A DNA stretch of 64,000 nucleotides from JAJZAM01 sp027391075 (GCA_027391075.1 DAHYHI010000106.1:36907-100906), one strand, 5' to 3'; counted from the stretch's first letter, positions 26,572 through 36,482 are shown. Translations and numbers: made by a program. The notes: generated by a model from the sequence alone, not told the origin.

Positions 26572-27357
26572 TCAACTACCCGCGACGCGCGCCAGCAGGC
26601 GTCGCATACCACCCAGCCAGCGGTCCCGGTCGGCCACCTTGGCCTTCTCGTACTCGTGGACCTGAGGGTGCGGAAGTATCAGGAACCTGCCATCGTTCAA
26701 CGCTGCGACAACCTCGTCGGCCACCACCGAGGGATCGAGGATCTCACCGCTCGCTTCGAGCTCCGTGCGTCCGGCACCGTCGCCCCCGGTGACCATAGGC
26801 GTGCGGACCCCCTGCGGGCACAGGCAGTGCAGGCTGACACCACTCGAACCGTAGTTGACGGCAAGCCATTCGGCTATCGCTACCGACGCATGCTTGGTAA
26901 CGGTGTAAGGAGCCGACTGCATCATCATCAACAAGCCCGCGGCAGAAGCGGTGATTACCATCGCGCCGCTCCCGCGCTGCGCCATTGCTGGCATGACAGA
27001 GCGCGCAGCGTAAACGTGCGCCATAGCGTGAACACGCCAGGAGCGCTGCCACGCTTCGTCGTCACCGAGACCCGGCCCGGTCGCTATGCCGGCGTTGGAG
27101 AAGTACAGGTCGATCGGGCCGAGCGAAGCCTCAACCGCCGACGTCATAGCGGATACAGCGTCAGGATCCCCCACGTCGGCTGCGAGTGCGATCGCCCCTG
27201 GGATGCGGTCCGCGACTTCCTGGGCCCGGTCGAGATGCAGGTCTACCACCGCGACGCGAGCTCCCAGCTCCGTGAACCGGGAAGCCACCGCCTTTCCTAT
27301 GCCACCGGCTCCTCCGGTAACGACCGCCACGGCACCGTTGAACTCGAAGTTTGTCAC
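26572..27357 (-). CDS. Short-chain dehydrogenase/reductase
   Basis: The roughly 261-residue SDR has TGGAGGIGKAV (cofactor loop), NAGIATGPG, catalytic Ser in ITASAAGLL and YTVTKHA (Tyr, Lys). VVDLHLDRA after the second strand carries an acidic residue, which favours NAD(H). The substrate is unknown. Two GTG codons (27366 and 27357) and a TTG further upstream are possible starts; 27357 is chosen because the fold begins just after it, but the ribosome site is weak. It is the first of four closely spaced minus-strand genes. Confidence 0.83.
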   Translation of the reverse strand: MTNFEFNGAVAVVTGGAGGIGKAVASRFTELGARVAVVDLHLDRAQEVADRIPGAIALAADVGDPDAVSAMTSAVEASLGPIDLYFSNAGIATGPGLGDDEAWQRSWRVHAMAHVYAARSVMPAMAQRGSGAMVITASAAGLLMMMQSAPYTVTKHASVAIAEWLAVNYGSSGVSLHCLCPQGVRTPMVTGGDGAGRTELEASGEILDPSVVADEVVAALNDGRFLILPHPQVHEYEKAKVADRDRWLGGMRRLLARVAGS

Positions 27358-27455
27358 CCCAGACACTCTAGGCAACCGTCCACACCCGACGCCGGCCTGC
27401 GCCCACAGGGATCGATCAGCGGCAGGGTTGCGTGCGGTCCGGCTAGCCTTTGGGC

Positions 27456-28817
27456 ATGGACGACACGGTCAAATACCTGCTTAGCGAAGACAAGCTTCCT
27501 ACCCACTGGTACAACGTGGTTGCGGACCTGCCGTCCCCTCCCCCACCGCCGCTTCATCCGGCGACGCACGAGCCGGTGGGCCCAGAAGCGCTGGCTCCGC
27601 TGTTCCCCATGGCGTTGATAGCCCAGGAGGTCACCTCGGAGCGCTACGTCGAGATCCCCGAAGCGGTCCGCGACGTCTACCGGCTGTGGAGGCCGAGCCC
27701 GCTGTATCGTGCCCGGCGGCTGGAGAAGGCTCTGGACACGCCGGCGCACATCTACTACAAGTACGAAGGGGTGAGCCCGGCGGGTTCACACAAGCCCAAC
27801 ACCGCCGTACCCCAGGCTTACTACAACGCCCAGGAGGGCGTGACGAAGCTCACGACGGAGACCGGCGCAGGCCAGTGGGGTTCGGCGCTGTCGTTCGCCT
27901 GTTCGCTGTTCGGCATCGAATGCGAAGTCTGGCAGGTGAGGGCCTCATACGACCAGAAGCCCTACAGGCGGATGATGATGGAAACTTTCGGGGCTTCGGT
28001 GCACCCCAGCCCGTCAGATCTGACCGCGTCGGGAAGGGCGGTCCTCGCCGAGCACCCCGACTCCCCGGGAAGCCTGGGGATCGCGATCAGCGAAGCTGTC
28101 GAGATGGCAGCGGCCGACCCCGCCGTGCGCTACGCCCTCGGGAGCGTCTTAAACCACGTGCTTTTGCACCAGACGGTCATCGGCCAGGAGGCCCTGGCGC
28201 AGATGGAGATGGCCGGGGAAACCCCGGACGTGATAGTCGGCTGCACCGGAGGCGGGTCGAACTTCGGGGGGTTGGTGTTCCCGTTCCTGCGCGAGAAGCT
28301 CGCCGGTCGGATGAACCCCGTGATACGCGCCGTTGAGCCGGCGTCGTGTCCGTCTTTGACCAAGGGGCGCTACGCCTACGACTTCGGCGACACGGCTGGG
28401 CTCACCCCGCTGCTCAAGATGCACACCCTCGGCCACGACTTCATCCCCGACCCGATCCACGCTGGCGGCCTTCGCTACCACGGTATGTCCCCGCTCATCT
28501 CTCACATATACGAGCTCGGCCTGATCGAGGCGGTCGCGAAGCCCCAGTCGGAGTGCTTCGCTGCGGGTGTGCGCTTCGCCCGCGCGGAGGGGATCATCCC
28601 TGCGCCCGAACCGACTCACGCCCTGGCGGCGGCTGTCGAGGAGGCGCTGGCGTGCAAGCAGACCGGCGAGTCCAAGGTGATCCTGACAGCCCTGTGCGGG
28701 CACGGCCAGCTCGACCTTCCCTCCTACGGGCGTTACCTGGCCGGGGATCTCATCGACCACGAACTGAGCGACGAAGCTGTCGCTGCGGCCATGGCCAATC
28801 TTCCTGTCACCAGCTGA
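27456..28817 (+). CDS. trpB: Tryptophan synthase beta chain, long TrpB2-type
   Basis: The roughly 453-residue PLP enzyme condenses indole and serine. EGVSPAGSHKPNTAVPQ contains the PLP lysine, TETGAGQWGSALSFAC holds the catalytic loop Glu, and VGCTGGGSNFGGLVFPF binds the phosphate of PLP. The N-terminal extension (HWYNVVADLPSPPPPPLHP) and the SHKPN motif mark the TrpB2 form, which usually works without TrpA using free indole. No trpA or other trp gene is adjacent, consistent with a salvage role. ATG 27456 is preferred to the TTG two codons upstream. Confidence 0.9.
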   Translation: MDDTVKYLLSEDKLPTHWYNVVADLPSPPPPPLHPATHEPVGPEALAPLFPMALIAQEVTSERYVEIPEAVRDVYRLWRPSPLYRARRLEKALDTPAHIYYKYEGVSPAGSHKPNTAVPQAYYNAQEGVTKLTTETGAGQWGSALSFACSLFGIECEVWQVRASYDQKPYRRMMMETFGASVHPSPSDLTASGRAVLAEHPDSPGSLGIAISEAVEMAAADPAVRYALGSVLNHVLLHQTVIGQEALAQMEMAGETPDVIVGCTGGGSNFGGLVFPFLREKLAGRMNPVIRAVEPASCPSLTKGRYAYDFGDTAGLTPLLKMHTLGHDFIPDPIHAGGLRYHGMSPLISHIYELGLIEAVAKPQSECFAAGVRFARAEGIIPAPEPTHALAAAVEEALACKQTGESKVILTALCGHGQLDLPSYGRYLAGDLIDHELSDEAVAAAMANLPVTS

Positions 28818-28861
28818 GCTGACCCGTTCGCGCAGGGCGCGCAAGCTCGCTCCTGGTAGCC

Positions 28862-30127
28862 TCAGCGGGTGCTTGCGCTTCGCACGAGCACCCGCATCAG
28901 CGCCTCGGCGGCCGGCCATGTGATGCTGCCGCCCAGCGCGGCGCCGAGCAACTCGTCCATAGTCGCTTGAGCGTCCACGCCAGGGCAGTGCAAGGTGAGC
29001 ACTCCGGTCCCTTGGCGTTCCAGCTCTGATCTGACCCCCGGGCCGAGCCCCGGGCGCTGCCCGGCGAGGACCTCACCCGCCCCTGGCAGCCCGTCCACGA
29101 CGGAGCGGAGCCGCCGGAGGAGCGCGAACAGCATCGACAGCTCGCCTTCGGAGCCTTGGAGACGGCCGTCGGAGGTGCCCGCCTCCAAGGAGCCCCCTGC
29201 GAGAACCGCCCCCCACATGACGCTGTCAGCTACGTCAGCGAGGCTCGGGAAGATCCTGCCGGCCATCTCAGCGTCCACCCCTGCGAGCTCAGCGAGGGCT
29301 TTCACGTCGCCGAAAGCCCCGGATGGCCATGAGGCACGGGCGACGCTGACGACGGCTTCGTAGACGGCGCGGCCGGCGGCGTCGGTGGGGCATCGGGGGT
29401 CGCTGTCGTAGCCTTCCTCGCTGAACGCGAGCGCCAGGGCGAGGATCCCGTCGCCCACCAGCCGGGGTGAAAAGGCGTCCGGTTCGACGTACAGGCGTAG
29501 CACCGCCCCGTCGATCATCGCGTGCATCAACGAGACGAGCCTCCTAACATCGAGAGGCGCTTTGACACGCCGCCCGAGCAGCGACAGCGTAGCGGCGAGG
29601 ATCGGCGCCAGCTCGTCGGTGATACGACCGTAAAGGCGCGCCCGGTCCGCCAGTAGCTCACGCGCTACTTCGGCGTCCTTGTCGCTCAGCGCGCTGGGAC
29701 CCTTCCACCGTTCGCTGGCGGTGATGGCCGCCGCCTGCAGGAGCCAACCGGCTGGGCCGCCCGGGGCTTTGAACTGGGCTTCCACGTTAGCGGCCATCGA
29801 CGCTACGATCGCCTCCTCGAAGCCCACCTCCGCTCGCAGCACCTCGTCGAAAGCTGCCGCCATGTCACCGAGAGACCCGTCGAAACCAGCCCACGACGGG
29901 TCCGCAGCGGCCCGGGATATCGCTCTTAGCACCGGATCGGCGCTGGAAGGGTCAGCGGAGCGGAACACCCTGTAGGCGGTGTCCTTGGGCACTCCGGCTG
30001 CCAGACCGAGGGAGGAGGCGTTGAGGGCGGCCCGCAGCATGTCTATCGGGGCGCTCCCAAGCTTCACCAAGCCGGCGTCGATCATCTGATCGAGCTTTTC
30101 TTGCCGGTTGGAATCGCGTTTGGTCAC
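28862..30127 (-). CDS. Regulator-like protein with two TetR-like halves
   Basis: The 421-residue protein appears duplicated. The first half has a helix-turn-helix-like ALNASSLGLAAGVPKDTAYRVF (about 33-55) followed by a helical ligand-domain-like region. The second half, from about residue 260, repeats the pattern with GDVKALAELAGVDAEMAGRIFPSLADV. TetR repressors are about 200 residues with one HTH, so this would be a tandem fusion able to bind DNA or effectors as an internal dimer. The second HTH is less canonical. It lies upstream of, and divergent from, the giant secreted protein gene, 280 bases away, and may control it; that is inference. Confidence 0.6.
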   Translation of the reverse strand: MTKRDSNRQEKLDQMIDAGLVKLGSAPIDMLRAALNASSLGLAAGVPKDTAYRVFRSADPSSADPVLRAISRAAADPSWAGFDGSLGDMAAAFDEVLRAEVGFEEAIVASMAANVEAQFKAPGGPAGWLLQAAAITASERWKGPSALSDKDAEVARELLADRARLYGRITDELAPILAATLSLLGRRVKAPLDVRRLVSLMHAMIDGAVLRLYVEPDAFSPRLVGDGILALALAFSEEGYDSDPRCPTDAAGRAVYEAVVSVARASWPSGAFGDVKALAELAGVDAEMAGRIFPSLADVADSVMWGAVLAGGSLEAGTSDGRLQGSEGELSMLFALLRRLRSVVDGLPGAGEVLAGQRPGLGPGVRSELERQGTGVLTLHCPGVDAQATMDELLGAALGGSITWPAAEALMRVLVRSASTR

Positions 30128-30407
30128 AGCAGCCCCCTAGCCCGCTCTAACCCACGACGCACCGGCCCTACCCCAAAGCGGCCTTGGCGGTGGTGCGCAG
30201 AGCAACCATTGCGCAAAAGCCCGCAGCCCGGAGCAGCGGAGGCCATCAGACAGCGAGACTCACCGCAGGTACGTTTTCGGACCATGAGTCTCAAATTAAT
30301 ACAAACTGCTTCTGGCAGTCGGCTTGGCCTGCAGTTATCTTTCCTCCTGGAGGAAGCCGCCGCGTTGGCCGTCGATGACGGCTGCCAGATGAGCGAAGGA
30401 GCGAGAC
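30128..30407. other. 280-bp gap between regulator and secreted giant gene
   Basis: No gene is supported here. The stretch is less GC-rich near 30290-30310 (ATTAATACAAACT), a plausible promoter area. A hairpin with TGCGCA arms lies near 30198-30220. GAAGGAG precedes the ATG at 30408. Confidence 0.4.
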
Positions 30408-33400
30408 ATGACACGACAACACGCGCCATACCCGCGCGGTCCAAAGCCTGGCCGGCTCGCCCGGCGGATCTCTATTACGCTAGCTGCGACGGTCGCCCCG
30501 TTCGCTGTCGGTGTTGTCGCGCTCCCGGCGTCGACCGCGTCCGCCCAGGGCACCAGCTACACGTGGACCGGCGCTTCGACCAGTTCAGCGAACTGGAGTG
30601 ACACCGCTAACTGGGGCGGCTCGGCTCCGAGCGCCAACAGCTCTGTCGGCACCTTGACGTTCCCCGACCTGTCTTCTTGCGACAGCGCACCGTCTGGCTC
30701 GTGTTACACGTCAACCGACGACGTTTCGGGAGTTAGCGCAACAGGGTTGGACCTGACCGGAGGGCATTATTCGATCTCAGGCGACGGTCTCAGCGTCGGT
30801 TCAGGCGGTATCACCGAGTCCTCACCCTCAACTGCGACTTTTCCGACCTCCGACACGCTCAGCCTTCCGCTCGCTCTCAGCGCCGCCCAAACGTGGGCGA
30901 TCACCGGCGCAGACCTGAACGTGACGGGGGGCGTCACCGGCACGAACAACTTAACCGTGTCTTTGAGCCCGGGTAGCGCCGGACCCGCAACGCTCAGCCT
31001 GTCGGGGACCGTTGCTCCCGGCTCGTTCACGGCGTCAGGGCCGACGCTCGCCGCCGGCGGGTTTCCCTCCAATAACGGTACTGTGCTGTTGTCGCCGGGA
31101 ACCAGCCTTGAGACATCTGGGACGGTCAGCTTGTCCAACGTGAGCCTGCAAGGATCTGGTACCAGTACCAACCCGCCGTCGATCGGCGCAATCACAGCCA
31201 CCGACTCGGCCGTTCAAGTGTTCCCCGCCCCAACTTCAGGCTCGTCAGCTCCGGGCTCGTCGGCTCCGGGCATTCTGTCCGCTGCGTCAGCGACCTTCGA
31301 CTCGGCGAGCAGCCTTAGCTTCGAGATAGCAGGTCCCTCATCTGGCACCACCGCCACGGCTGGTACCGACAACTCCGAGCTCACCTCCGCTGGGACAGTG
31401 ACCTTGGGCGGGGCGCAGGTCGAGGTGAACGCCTCTCCCCAAACAGGGTCTTCGTCGTGCTTCGTGCCGCCCGTCGGTGCCGTCTACACGCTCGTCTCGG
31501 CGTCGTCGATCACCGGAACGTTGAGTTCGGCCGGCCCGAACGGATCTGGCAGCGCCGCGATCCCCAACGGGGGTACGGTACCTATCGGCGGCTTCGACTG
31601 CTCACCGACCAACCCGCCGGACGTGGCGCTGCAGATCAACTACAACACCTCTTCTACGCCCGAGACCGTTACCGCGACGGTGGTTACCGCTACGACGACG
31701 ACGGTCACCTCCCAGGGAGGAGGGGCAGGATCAGGACCAGTCGACTACGGCACCAGCCAAACCTACTCTGCTCTAGTCAAGGAAACATCGACCGGCCCCG
31801 CCGTGACGACGGGCACGGTGACGTTCAGAGCTGCCGCAGAACCGACCAGCCCGGCGGGGACTTACGGCACGCCCGTATCATTGTGCAATGCCACCTACTC
31901 CTCCTCCGCCGGGGACTGGTCGTGCCAGTCAGGCAACGCACCTGCGGGCACAGACCAGATAGTCGCGACTTTCACCCCGCCGACGGGATCGACGCTCGGC
32001 GGCTCCACCGGCGACGGATTCGAGCAGGTCTTCTACACCACTTCTGTGGCCGCCGCCGTCAACGGCGAGTCCAGCGGATCCGCCCCCGCAGGTCAGCCGG
32101 TCTTATACAGCGCGACCGTCACCAACACGAGCAGCGGGTCGAATGCTTACCCCGACGGGCCGGTGACTTTCGTCGATGGTCAGGAGCCGCTATGCACCGC
32201 CGAGCTGTTCCCGACGTCGACGGCGAACCAGTCGATCGCGTCGTGTGCGGCGTCTGACGCGCCCGCAGGGCCCACCACCGTCACCGCTTCGTACGGCACT
32301 GGCGAGAACGACTTCCACTATGGGTCTGCGACTGCAAGCCTAAACGTCACCAGCACGCCGAGCGTCACGTCGCTCACCACAAGCGCCGGCACCACCGCCG
32401 TCACCGCAGGTGAGACGATCACCTACAACGTCACGGTCACCCCCGCTCAGGGCTCTACTGGCCTTCCGGTTCCGACAGGGACCGTGCAGGTCCTCGGCGG
32501 CTACGTCGGCCTTCAAGTGCCGCTGTGCACGATCACCCTGGGTGCCACCGGGAGCGGATCGTGCTCGTCGGCAGAAACTCCTATCCCGTTCGACTGCTCC
32601 TCAGGCTCCTCAGGCTGCTCCGGCGGCACGCCGGTGCTTGCCGTGTACTCGGGTAACACCACCTACGGCGGTTCCGCGGGTTCGGCCTCCCTCACGCCGC
32701 CCAGCTCCCCGACGAGCGGCGCGGAGTCTCTCGCGACACTTTCGCTTTCAGCTTCTTCGGCTTCCGCCGGCAGGTCGGTGACTTACACCGTGACCGTCAA
32801 TAACGCAGCCGGCGGGACAAGCTCCTCCAACCCGACCGGAACCGTCACGATGAGCGTCGGTTCCACCACTCTGTGCACCGCGACGTTGTCCGCCTTGTCT
32901 TCCAGTGAGTTCGGGATCGCTCAGGGTTCGTGCCCGGCGACTGTCGCTCCGGCCGGCGACGACACCATCCTCGCCGTGTACAGCGGCGACACACACTACG
33001 GTGCTTCGGCTGGGTACGGCGCGCTAGCTGTCGCAGGCACAGCTTCTTCCACGACGGTGACGGTCAACGGGTCGTCATCGGCGACGGTTACCGCTCAAAG
33101 CCAGGTGACCTACTCCGCCACTGTCACGGGCGCAGCCGCCGGGACTGTCACCTTCACCGCCGCAGGCGCGACGCTGTGCACCGCCAACGTCTCCACCGTG
33201 GGTACGGCAAAGTGTATCTCGACGAACGCACCCTTGGGAAATAGCATCACCGTGACGGGTACGTACTCAGGGGCCGCAACCCTTAGCGGCTCCTCGGGCA
33301 CGGCCACCTTGACTGTGACGGAGACCGCACCTACGTTCACGTCTGCGAGCGCACCAACCGTCGCCACGCAAGGTTACGGTTACTCCGCGTCGTTTGGAGC

Positions 33401-34283
33401 CTCTGGAGACCCCGCGCCCACGTTCAGTCTTTCAAACGCCCCGGCGTGGCTTTCGATCAATCCCTCAACCGGGCTTGTCACGGGCATAGTACCGGCCGGT
33501 CTGGCGAGCTTTAGCTTCTCGGTCATCGCCTCCAACGGGGTCAGTCCTGACGCTACCACCGGACCTTACACCGTGGCGGTAGCAGCCCCCCCAGCGGCCA
33601 CGACGTCATCCACGTCGACCGGGTCGGGGACGAACCCCTCGGCGACGACGTCTGGCGCCGTTAACGGTGTCACGACCACCGTCCAAGCTTCCGCCGTGGG
33701 GACCGGCACGATCACCGTCGCCACCTATCCGACAGACCCGGTCGGAGCTTTCAGCGCCGGAGCGTCATATTTCGACGTTTCGGCGACGTCGGGAAGTTCG
33801 TTCACCCAGATCGCCTTCACGGTGTGCGGCTTGGCCTCGTCGGACACCATCTCGTGGTGGAATCCGGCGACGAGTTCGTGGGTTCCGGCGTCAGACGCCA
33901 CGACCGTCAACTCGGCCGGCTGCGCTACGGTTACCGTCAACTCGTCGTCCAGTCCCGACATCGCCGAGATGACCGGGACGGTCTTCGCCGCCGCACAGAA
34001 CACGACCACGACCACTACAAGCGCTACCTCTTCGCCGGTGGCCGGCTACTGGCTCGCTGGCGCGGACGGCGGAGTCTTCAGTTTCGGAGACGCCGGCTTC
34101 TACGGCAGCATGGGAGACCAACACCTAAACGCCCCCATCGTCTCAATAACCCCCACACCCGACGGCAAAGGCTACTGGCTCGCCGCAGCCGACGGCGGAG
34201 TCTTCAGTTTCGGAGACGCCGGCTTCTACGGCAGCATGGGAGACCAACACCTAAACGCCCCCATCGTGGGAATCGGAGGCTGA
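30408..34283 (+). CDS. Giant secreted Ig-like repeat protein with C-terminal WLA/FGDAG repeats
   Basis: The 1291-residue protein has an N-terminal signal peptide (basic to about residue 22, hydrophobic 23-43, likely cleavage after ASA at about 47). Residues 50-400 are Gly/Ser/Thr-rich and beta-helix-like, beginning with YTWTGAS...NWSDTANW, a motif of autotransporter-like surface proteins. About five bacterial Ig-like domains follow (roughly 430-1060), each with GTVTF..LCTA..C..APAG....YSGD pattern and paired cysteines. A cadherin/putative-Ig-like module comes next and finally two 42-residue repeats (GYWLA..DGGVFSFGDAGFYGS). No transmembrane or sortase anchor is seen. Likely a surface or extracellular adhesion/structural protein; function unknown. 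Confidence 0.88.
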   Translation: MTRQHAPYPRGPKPGRLARRISITLAATVAPFAVGVVALPASTASAQGTSYTWTGASTSSANWSDTANWGGSAPSANSSVGTLTFPDLSSCDSAPSGSCYTSTDDVSGVSATGLDLTGGHYSISGDGLSVGSGGITESSPSTATFPTSDTLSLPLALSAAQTWAITGADLNVTGGVTGTNNLTVSLSPGSAGPATLSLSGTVAPGSFTASGPTLAAGGFPSNNGTVLLSPGTSLETSGTVSLSNVSLQGSGTSTNPPSIGAITATDSAVQVFPAPTSGSSAPGSSAPGILSAASATFDSASSLSFEIAGPSSGTTATAGTDNSELTSAGTVTLGGAQVEVNASPQTGSSSCFVPPVGAVYTLVSASSITGTLSSAGPNGSGSAAIPNGGTVPIGGFDCSPTNPPDVALQINYNTSSTPETVTATVVTATTTTVTSQGGGAGSGPVDYGTSQTYSALVKETSTGPAVTTGTVTFRAAAEPTSPAGTYGTPVSLCNATYSSSAGDWSCQSGNAPAGTDQIVATFTPPTGSTLGGSTGDGFEQVFYTTSVAAAVNGESSGSAPAGQPVLYSATVTNTSSGSNAYPDGPVTFVDGQEPLCTAELFPTSTANQSIASCAASDAPAGPTTVTASYGTGENDFHYGSATASLNVTSTPSVTSLTTSAGTTAVTAGETITYNVTVTPAQGSTGLPVPTGTVQVLGGYVGLQVPLCTITLGATGSGSCSSAETPIPFDCSSGSSGCSGGTPVLAVYSGNTTYGGSAGSASLTPPSSPTSGAESLATLSLSASSASAGRSVTYTVTVNNAAGGTSSSNPTGTVTMSVGSTTLCTATLSALSSSEFGIAQGSCPATVAPAGDDTILAVYSGDTHYGASAGYGALAVAGTASSTTVTVNGSSSATVTAQSQVTYSATVTGAAAGTVTFTAAGATLCTANVSTVGTAKCISTNAPLGNSITVTGTYSGAATLSGSSGTATLTVTETAPTFTSASAPTVATQGYGYSASFGASGDPAPTFSLSNAPAWLSINPSTGLVTGIVPAGLASFSFSVIASNGVSPDATTGPYTVAVAAPPAATTSSTSTGSGTNPSATTSGAVNGVTTTVQASAVGTGTITVATYPTDPVGAFSAGASYFDVSATSGSSFTQIAFTVCGLASSDTISWWNPATSSWVPASDATTVNSAGCATVTVNSSSSPDIAEMTGTVFAAAQNTTTTTTSATSSPVAGYWLAGADGGVFSFGDAGFYGSMGDQHLNAPIVSITPTPDGKGYWLAAADGGVFSFGDAGFYGSMGDQHLNAPIVGIGG
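34065..34267 (+). repeat. Two exact 77-bp copies, period 126 bp, in the secreted protein gene
   Basis: 34065-34141 and 34191-34267 are identical base for base and encode the DGGVFSFGDAGFYGSMGDQH repeat. Exact identity at silent positions points to recent duplication or gene conversion. Confidence 0.95.
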
Positions 34284-34382
34284 TCCGCCGGCCCCGGGCG
34301 GCGCCGTCGCGGCGGGCACGGGGGGGCCAGTCGATCCGCTCGCAGCCCTACGGGTTGCGAGCGGAGACTGGTCAGCCCGCGC

Positions 34383-36299
34383 TCACCCTTTCAATGCGTC
34401 GGCTATCTCGTCGAGTATCACCGGGTCGTCGATGGTCGACGGGACGTTAGGCTGCTGGCCGTCTGCGATCTGGCGCATGGTCGCTCGGAGGATCTTGCCC
34501 GAGCGGGTCTTTGGCAGGCGGGCGACGACCAGCGCCCGCTTGAACGCCGCTACTGGGCCGATCCGGTCGCGGACCATTGCGACCAGTTCCGCCTCCACGT
34601 CGTCAGGTTCCCGGTCTACCCCGGCTTTTAGGACGACGAAACCGACCGGCACCTGGCCTTTGAGCTGGTCGGCGACGCCGATCACCGCGCACTCCGCCAC
34701 GTCAGGGTGCGTGGAGAGGACCTCCTCCATGGACCCGGTGGAAAGGCGGTGCCCTGCGACGTTGATGACGTCGTCGATGCGTCCCATGATAAACAGGTAG
34801 CCGTCTTCGTCCAAGTGCCCGCCGTCACCTGTCAGGTAGAAGCCCGGGTAGCGCGAAAGGTAGGAGCGCACGTAACGGTCGTCGTCTAGGTACAAGGTGG
34901 GTAGCGTCCCAGGTGGCATCGGCAGGCGGATGGCGACGGCGCCTTCCCGGCCGGCGGGGCTGTCGTGGCCGTCCTCGTCGAGGATCCGGACGTCGTAGCC
35001 GGGGACCGCCTTGGTAGGCGAGCCGGCTTTGATCGGCAACGCTTCGATGCCCATGCAGTTGGAGACGATCGGCCAGCCGCTCTCCGTCTGCCACCAGTGG
35101 TCGACTACCGGCACCCCGAGCAAGTCCGACGCCCAGTGGTAGGTGTCGGGGTCTAGGCGTTCGCCGGCGAGGAAAAGGTATCGCAGGCAGCTAAGGTCGT
35201 AGCGGCGGAGGTGCTCGCCTGCCGGATCCTCCTTCTTGATGGCCCTGATAGCGGTCGGCGCGGTGAAGAGGACGCTCACTTGGTGCTCGGACGCGACCCG
35301 CCAAAAAGCGCCCGGGTCTGGGGTTCCGACCGGCTTTCCTTCATAGAGGACGGTCGTCGCCCCGGCCAGGAGCGGCGCGTAGACGATGTAGGAGTGACCG
35401 ACTACCCACCCAACGTCGCTCGCAGCCCAGAACACCTCCCCGGCTTTGACGCCGTAGACGTTGGGGATGCTCCAGGTGAGCGCTACTGCGTGGCCGCCGT
35501 TGTCACGGACGACGCCTTTGGGGACTCCGGTCGTGCCGGACGTGTAGAGGATGTAGAGCGGGTCTGTCGCAGCGACGGTGGTGCACGGCGCCGGCGACGC
35601 AGCAGCCATCGCTTGGACCCAGTCCAGGTCGCGTCCCTCCGTCATCGCTGCAACAGCTTGAGGGCGCTGCAGGATCAGGCACGACGACGGCGGGTGCTCC
35701 GCCTCGGCTAAAGCCAGATCGAGGAGCGGCTTGTACTCGACGACCCGGGAGCCTTCGATCCCGCACGACGCGGAGATCACGACCTTCGGGCGGGCGTGGT
35801 CGACTCTCAGCGCGAGCTCGTGCGGCGCGAAACCGCCGAACACCACCGAGTGGACAGCGCCCAAGCGTGCGCAGGCGAGCATGGACATAACCGCCTCGGG
35901 GACCATGGGCATGTAGATCACGACGCGATCCCCGGCCGTCACACCGAGACCGGCGAGGACCCCGGCCAGGCGCGCGACCTCGTCGCGCAACTCCTTGTAG
36001 GTGTACGTGCGTTTCGTGGCAGTAACCGGGCTGTCGTAGATCAGCGCCGCCTGGTCGCCACGGCCGGCTTCGACGTGGCGGTCCAAAGCGTTGAAGCAGG
36101 TGTTGAGCGTCGCGTCGGGGAACCACCGGTAAAAAGGCGGGCGGCTCGAGTCCAAGATGCGCTCGCCGGGGGGCTGCTCCCACGATACGGCGGACGCCGC
36201 TTCACGCCAGAAACCCTCCCGGTCGGCGATGCTTCTGCGGTGCACCTCCTCATATATGGCTCCGACTCCTACAGGTGACGTGCTTTCCGACAATGCCAC
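34383..36299 (-). CDS. prpE: Propionyl/acetyl-CoA synthetase (PrpE-like)
   Basis: The 638-residue AMP-forming acyl-CoA synthetase has YILYTSGTTGVPKGVVRD (motif A3), WWQTESGWPI (A5), YLTGDGGHLDEDGY (A7), GRIDDVINVAGHRLSTG (hinge) and KTRSGKILRATMR with the lysine often acetylated in this family. The short N-terminal part and the VFWAASDVGWVVGHSYIVYAPLL region fit PrpE better than Acs. It activates propionate or acetate to the CoA ester. GTG 36299 follows GGAGG by 7 bases. It is divergent from the Rieske operon, with a direct-repeat site between. Confidence 0.87.
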   Translation of the reverse strand: MALSESTSPVGVGAIYEEVHRRSIADREGFWREAASAVSWEQPPGERILDSSRPPFYRWFPDATLNTCFNALDRHVEAGRGDQAALIYDSPVTATKRTYTYKELRDEVARLAGVLAGLGVTAGDRVVIYMPMVPEAVMSMLACARLGAVHSVVFGGFAPHELALRVDHARPKVVISASCGIEGSRVVEYKPLLDLALAEAEHPPSSCLILQRPQAVAAMTEGRDLDWVQAMAAASPAPCTTVAATDPLYILYTSGTTGVPKGVVRDNGGHAVALTWSIPNVYGVKAGEVFWAASDVGWVVGHSYIVYAPLLAGATTVLYEGKPVGTPDPGAFWRVASEHQVSVLFTAPTAIRAIKKEDPAGEHLRRYDLSCLRYLFLAGERLDPDTYHWASDLLGVPVVDHWWQTESGWPIVSNCMGIEALPIKAGSPTKAVPGYDVRILDEDGHDSPAGREGAVAIRLPMPPGTLPTLYLDDDRYVRSYLSRYPGFYLTGDGGHLDEDGYLFIMGRIDDVINVAGHRLSTGSMEEVLSTHPDVAECAVIGVADQLKGQVPVGFVVLKAGVDREPDDVEAELVAMVRDRIGPVAAFKRALVVARLPKTRSGKILRATMRQIADGQQPNVPSTIDDPVILDEIADALKG

Positions 36300-36449
36300 A
36301 ACCGCACCTCCGGCGTTCTATTGAGATCCCGACGTCTCAGAGTTGGCGCTCCGAGCCGAGCAAAGGCGCCGGGAAGCGTCACGGCGGCGCTCTCGGCGCT
36401 ACCCAATCGTAATCAGATCCGCCCGGAGCGCTAGCGCCGAAAGTCACAT

Positions 36450-36482
36450 TGCGCCGAGCGGTAAGAAGGCTGCGCCGAGCGG
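36450..36482. promoter_or_regulatory. Exact 12-bp direct repeat, 21-bp period, in divergent promoter region
   Basis: TGCGCCGAGCGG occurs at 36450-36461 and 36471-36482, two helical turns apart, in the 254-base gap between prpE and the Rieske gene. Direct repeats in phase like this are typical of activator or response-regulator binding sites; the protein is unknown. Confidence 0.5.

Noticed and set aside
30190..30300. Possible c-di-GMP-type riboswitch before the secreted giant (GCGCAAAAGCCC resembles part of the GEMM core).
   Set aside because: The flanking conserved helix and receptor sequences are not present in the right order; only a TGCGCA hairpin is convincing.
31035..33367. Several reading frames inside the secreted repeat protein on both strands.
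   Set aside because: They reflect the low-complexity Ser/Thr/Ala/Gly composition and repeats of the real gene.
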